DNA of 55,669 nt from Candidatus Gastranaerophilales bacterium. GTDB taxonomy: Bacteria > Cyanobacteriota > Vampirovibrionia > Gastranaerophilales > UBA9579. Below are positions 53,110-55,669 of the stretch, one piece after another; the stretch's first letter is position 1, and each line of letters begins with the position of its first letter. The stretch is from positions 1 through 55,669 of the forward strand of contig JAQVCB010000002.1 in NCBI GenBank assembly GCA_028689995.1, given 5' to 3'. Position numbers and translations under genes: made by a program. The notes beneath the pieces were generated by a model. It saw nothing but the letters and a program-made list of their open reading frames with translations, searched no databases and was not told the DNA's origin.

Positions 53110-55669
53110 ATGAGAAAAAATTCTTTAAAATTAAATAATAAGTTAAAAAATGATATTCTTACTTTCATTAATGAAATTAAGAATCCAAAATCAAGAAAAA
53201 GAGCTTATGTTGTATCATTGGGAATAAGTGCCCTGGAAAAATTCCTGAATGATAAACATATTGAAACTGACACATATAACTGTTGCTCAAATAACCCTAT
53301 TTTATTGGGAGAATTCGATGTTGCAGACATTAAAGCCAATAATCTTAAAATAGATGTTCGAGTTACAGTCACAGATGAATATTCACAAATGTGGATTCCC
53401 AGAAATCATTTAATTTATGGTTTTTCACCGGATCTTTATGTTGGAATCAAACTGAATTCCAAACTCAATAAAGCAGAAGTAGTCGGATTTATAGAATCAA
53501 AAAAAATTAATCACTCATCAGGAAATAAAAATTATATTATTGTTGAATCTTCTGATTTAAAACCAACTTTCGAACTAATAGACATTATAAATTCACTAAA
53601 TAGTAGGTTAAAACCCTTTCTATCAAAAGATCATGACAGAACAAAAGAATTGTTTTTATCTTATTTAGACAATGAAATATCTAACGTTGACAAAGAATAT
53701 CTCGTAAGACATATTGCAAATTGTGATGAATGCAGAAATGATTTTAATATCCTATACAACTTAAACCGAATATTTATACAAACATCAAATAATAAAGAAT
53801 TGACGGAAATGTTTTCTGAAATTCGTATTAAACAGGAACATTCAACACATGCCGATGATTTATTAGATACCTTAATTGCAGGAACTACCATTACCTCTGC
53901 CGTTGCTGCTACAGATGCAGCCGCCAAATCAATAAATAATATTATGCTCGATAAGCTTACAGATGAAATTTCTCAAGATGGAAATTTATTTGGAAAGATC
54001 AAAAATATATTCTTCAAAAATGATAAAGTTGATGTTAATTCCATTAATATTTCAGAAAAAGCAAATGATATATCAGATTTAACAATAGAGATTAATAATT
54101 TTGACGATGCTAAACAATCAGAATTAATTGATAAAATTAAAGACGTTATTGATAACGATTTTGAAGAAAAATTAAATCAGGACTTTATAGAAAATTATAA
54201 TATTGTAGAAGACACTGCTCCGATTTTTGAAGATATACAGCAAGAAGAATTAACTGACGAAATAGCTGAAGATATTCAGGAAAAAACAGCTCCTATTTCT
54301 GAAGAAATACAACAAGATGAATTAATTGATGAAATTTCTCAAAATGTTGGTTTATTTGGAAAAATCAAAAATGTATTCTTCAAAAAAGATAACGACGAAG
54401 TAACTGAAGATATTCAGGAAGAAACCATTCCGATTTCTGAAGATGTTCAGCAGGATGAATTAACTAATGAAGTAACCGAAGATATTCAGGAAGAAACAAC
54501 TCCTATTTCTGAAGAAATACAACAAGATGAATTAATTGATGAAGCTATTCAGGAAGAAACAACTCCTATTTTTGAAGAAATACAACAAGAAGAATTAACT
54601 GACGAAATAACAAAAGATATTAAAGAAGAATATGCTCCAATTATTGATGAAGTAACAAAAGATATTCACGAAGAAATTACTCCTGTTTCTGAAGAAATAC
54701 AACAAGAAGAATTAACTGACGAAATAACAAAAGATATTAAAGAAGAATATGCTCCAATTATTGATGAAGTAACAAAAGATATTCACGAAGAAATTACTCC
54801 TGTTTCTGAAGAAATACAACAAGAAGAAATAACTGATGAAATATTCGAAGATACAACTCTTATTCCTGAAGATATTCAGCAGAATGAATTAACTGCTGAA
54901 ATTTCCCAAGATGTTAGTTTCTTTGGAAAGATCAAAAATATATTCTTCAAAAATGATATATCAGATTTGACAAGAGAGATTCATGATTTTGACATTGTTA
55001 AACAATCAGAAATAATTGAAGAAATTCACGAAGAATTCACTCCTGTTTCTGAAGATATACAACAAGAAGAAATCATTGATGAAATAACTGAAGAGGTAAT
55101 TGAAGAGGTACAGGAAGAACTCGCTCCTATTTCTGAAAATATACAACAAGAAGAATTAATTGATGAAATAACTGAAGATATTCACGAAGAAACTGCTCCG
55201 ATTCCTGAAAATATACAACAAGAAGAATTAATTGATGAAATAACTGAAGATATTCACGAAGAAACTGCTCCGATTCCTGAAAATATACAACAAGAAGAAA
55301 TAACTGATGAAGTAATTGAAGAAATTCACGAAGAATTCACTCCTGTTTCTGAAAATATACAACAAGAAGAAATAACTGATGAAGTAATTGAAGAAATTCA
55401 CGAAGAATTCACTCCTGTTTCTGAAGATATACAGCAGGAAGAATTAATTGATGAAGTAATTGAAGAAATTCACGAAGAATTCACTCCTGTTTCTGAAGAT
55501 ATACAACAAGAAGAAATCATTGATGAAGTAATTGAAGAGGTACACGAAGAATTCACTCCTGTTTCTGAAGATATACAGCAGGAAGAATTAATTGATGAAG
55601 TAATTGAAGAAATTCACGAAGAATTCACTCCTGTTTCTGAAGATATACAACAAGAAGAAATCATTGATG
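53110..55669 (+). CDS. DUF1822-like protein with zinc finger and giant acidic repeat, cut by the window end
   Basis: TAGGAG lies seven bases before the ATG at 53110, and the frame stays open for 853 codons to the end. Residues 1-160 resemble DUF1822, a domain typical of Cyanobacteria (KRAYVVSLGISALEKFLND; FSPDLYVGIKLNSKLNKAEV). An anti-sigma-like zinc finger follows: H201, C205, C208 in HIANCDECRND. From about residue 367 the chain consists of acidic units of about 24 residues (EEIHEEFTPVSEDIQQEE). The motif LFGKIKN(I/V)FFK recurs at residues 293, 415 and, as FFGKIKNIFFK, 604. No signal peptide is seen. Role unknown. Confidence 0.78.
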   Translation, partial: MRKNSLKLNNKLKNDILTFINEIKNPKSRKRAYVVSLGISALEKFLNDKHIETDTYNCCSNNPILLGEFDVADIKANNLKIDVRVTVTDEYSQMWIPRNHLIYGFSPDLYVGIKLNSKLNKAEVVGFIESKKINHSSGNKNYIIVESSDLKPTFELIDIINSLNSRLKPFLSKDHDRTKELFLSYLDNEISNVDKEYLVRHIANCDECRNDFNILYNLNRIFIQTSNNKELTEMFSEIRIKQEHSTHADDLLDTLIAGTTITSAVAATDAAAKSINNIMLDKLTDEISQDGNLFGKIKNIFFKNDKVDVNSINISEKANDISDLTIEINNFDDAKQSELIDKIKDVIDNDFEEKLNQDFIENYNIVEDTAPIFEDIQQEELTDEIAEDIQEKTAPISEEIQQDELIDEISQNVGLFGKIKNVFFKKDNDEVTEDIQEETIPISEDVQQDELTNEVTEDIQEETTPISEEIQQDELIDEAIQEETTPIFEEIQQEELTDEITKDIKEEYAPIIDEVTKDIHEEITPVSEEIQQEELTDEITKDIKEEYAPIIDEVTKDIHEEITPVSEEIQQEEITDEIFEDTTLIPEDIQQNELTAEISQDVSFFGKIKNIFFKNDISDLTREIHDFDIVKQSEIIEEIHEEFTPVSEDIQQEEIIDEITEEVIEEVQEELAPISENIQQEELIDEITEDIHEETAPIPENIQQEELIDEITEDIHEETAPIPENIQQEEITDEVIEEIHEEFTPVSENIQQEEITDEVIEEIHEEFTPVSEDIQQEELIDEVIEEIHEEFTPVSEDIQQEEIIDEVIEEVHEEFTPVSEDIQQEELIDEVIEEIHEEFTPVSEDIQQEEIID
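54208..55669 (+). repeat. Coding tandem repeat, 72-bp unit with 144-bp and 117-bp higher-order copies
   Basis: The unit encodes E-E-I-H-E-E-F-T-P-V-S-E-D-I-Q-Q-E-E-(I/L)-I-D-E-V-I. Early units are diverged and late ones nearly identical. A 117-bp block starting about 54601 is repeated at 54718. A 144-bp block starting at 55432 is repeated at 55576 without change as far as the window shows. Confidence 0.88.

Noticed and set aside
54208-55669. Regular repeats could suggest a CRISPR array
   Set aside because: Units are contiguous without unique spacers, multiples of three bases and fully coding.

Overview
The window is about 55.7 kb of AT-rich bacterial DNA with standard genetic code: TGA ends the flavin reductase gene in an ATGA overlap. 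Several features point to a non-photosynthetic relative of Cyanobacteria, most likely the Melainabacteria/Vampirovibrionia. These are an AMIN-domain amidase directly followed by murI, a DUF1822-like protein, and AsmA-like and LptF-like outer-membrane proteins beside GatC-type housekeeping genes. This placement is an inference from gene content (confidence about 0.5-0.6); no rRNA or tRNA gene is visible in the window to settle it.

Layout. 1-2711: the end of a surface-polysaccharide operon on the minus strand (two GT4 glycosyltransferases and a membrane protein cut by the edge). 2712-4519: argH behind a perfect consensus promoter. 4520-6500: an accessory island with a REP-associated transposase, its palindromic repeats, an unknown membrane protein and a dead HigBA toxin-antitoxin pair. 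6566-13156: a GT39-type glycosyltransferase, an amidohydrolase, a Wzz-like protein and an orphan phage-tailspike-like beta-helix protein. 13558-16586: small metabolic and transport genes (YhcH, flavin reductase, SugE, parvulin, EamA). 16747-22176: a secreted VirB10/TrbI-like protein, a 61-residue protein and a 1357-residue AsmA/TamB-like protein. 22332-22993: a toxin-antitoxin operon with a 42-bp perfect palindrome in its promoter. 23086-25743: amiC-murI. 26120-28123: a small duplicated-motif protein, then metK under a SAM-I riboswitch with an extra arm. 28204-34505: small regulators, a secreted TPR protein, a CPBP protease, mutS2 and a zinc-ribbon/YbjQ protein. 34781-37794: TadE/TadG-like pilus proteins carrying calcium-loop repeats; two Flp pilins lie at 44721-45113. 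37795-43217: cdd, pyrG, gatC, a diguanylate cyclase and an HDOD protein fused to a recombinase-like domain. 43308-52924: a TPR membrane protein, an aminotransferase, a CgeB-type glycosyltransferase, a LysM-M23 endopeptidase, an FtsB-like protein, an LptF/G permease, trxA and a pyrimidine-nucleoside phosphorylase. 53110-55669: a giant repetitive acidic protein running off the end.

How the parts fit. Most recognisable genes serve the envelope: glycosyltransferases, Wzz, LptF/G, AsmA-like, amidase, MurI, M23 peptidase, FtsB, and Tad pilus subunits. Intergenic spaces are unusually rich in palindromic dispersed repeats; at least four families are present, and one family has supplied stop codons to two genes. 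The most unusual candidates are the DUF1822/zinc-finger repeat protein, the recombinase-HDOD fusion, the REP/transposase island, the extra-armed SAM riboswitch, the dual-start parvulin and the tailspike-like gene beside Wzz.
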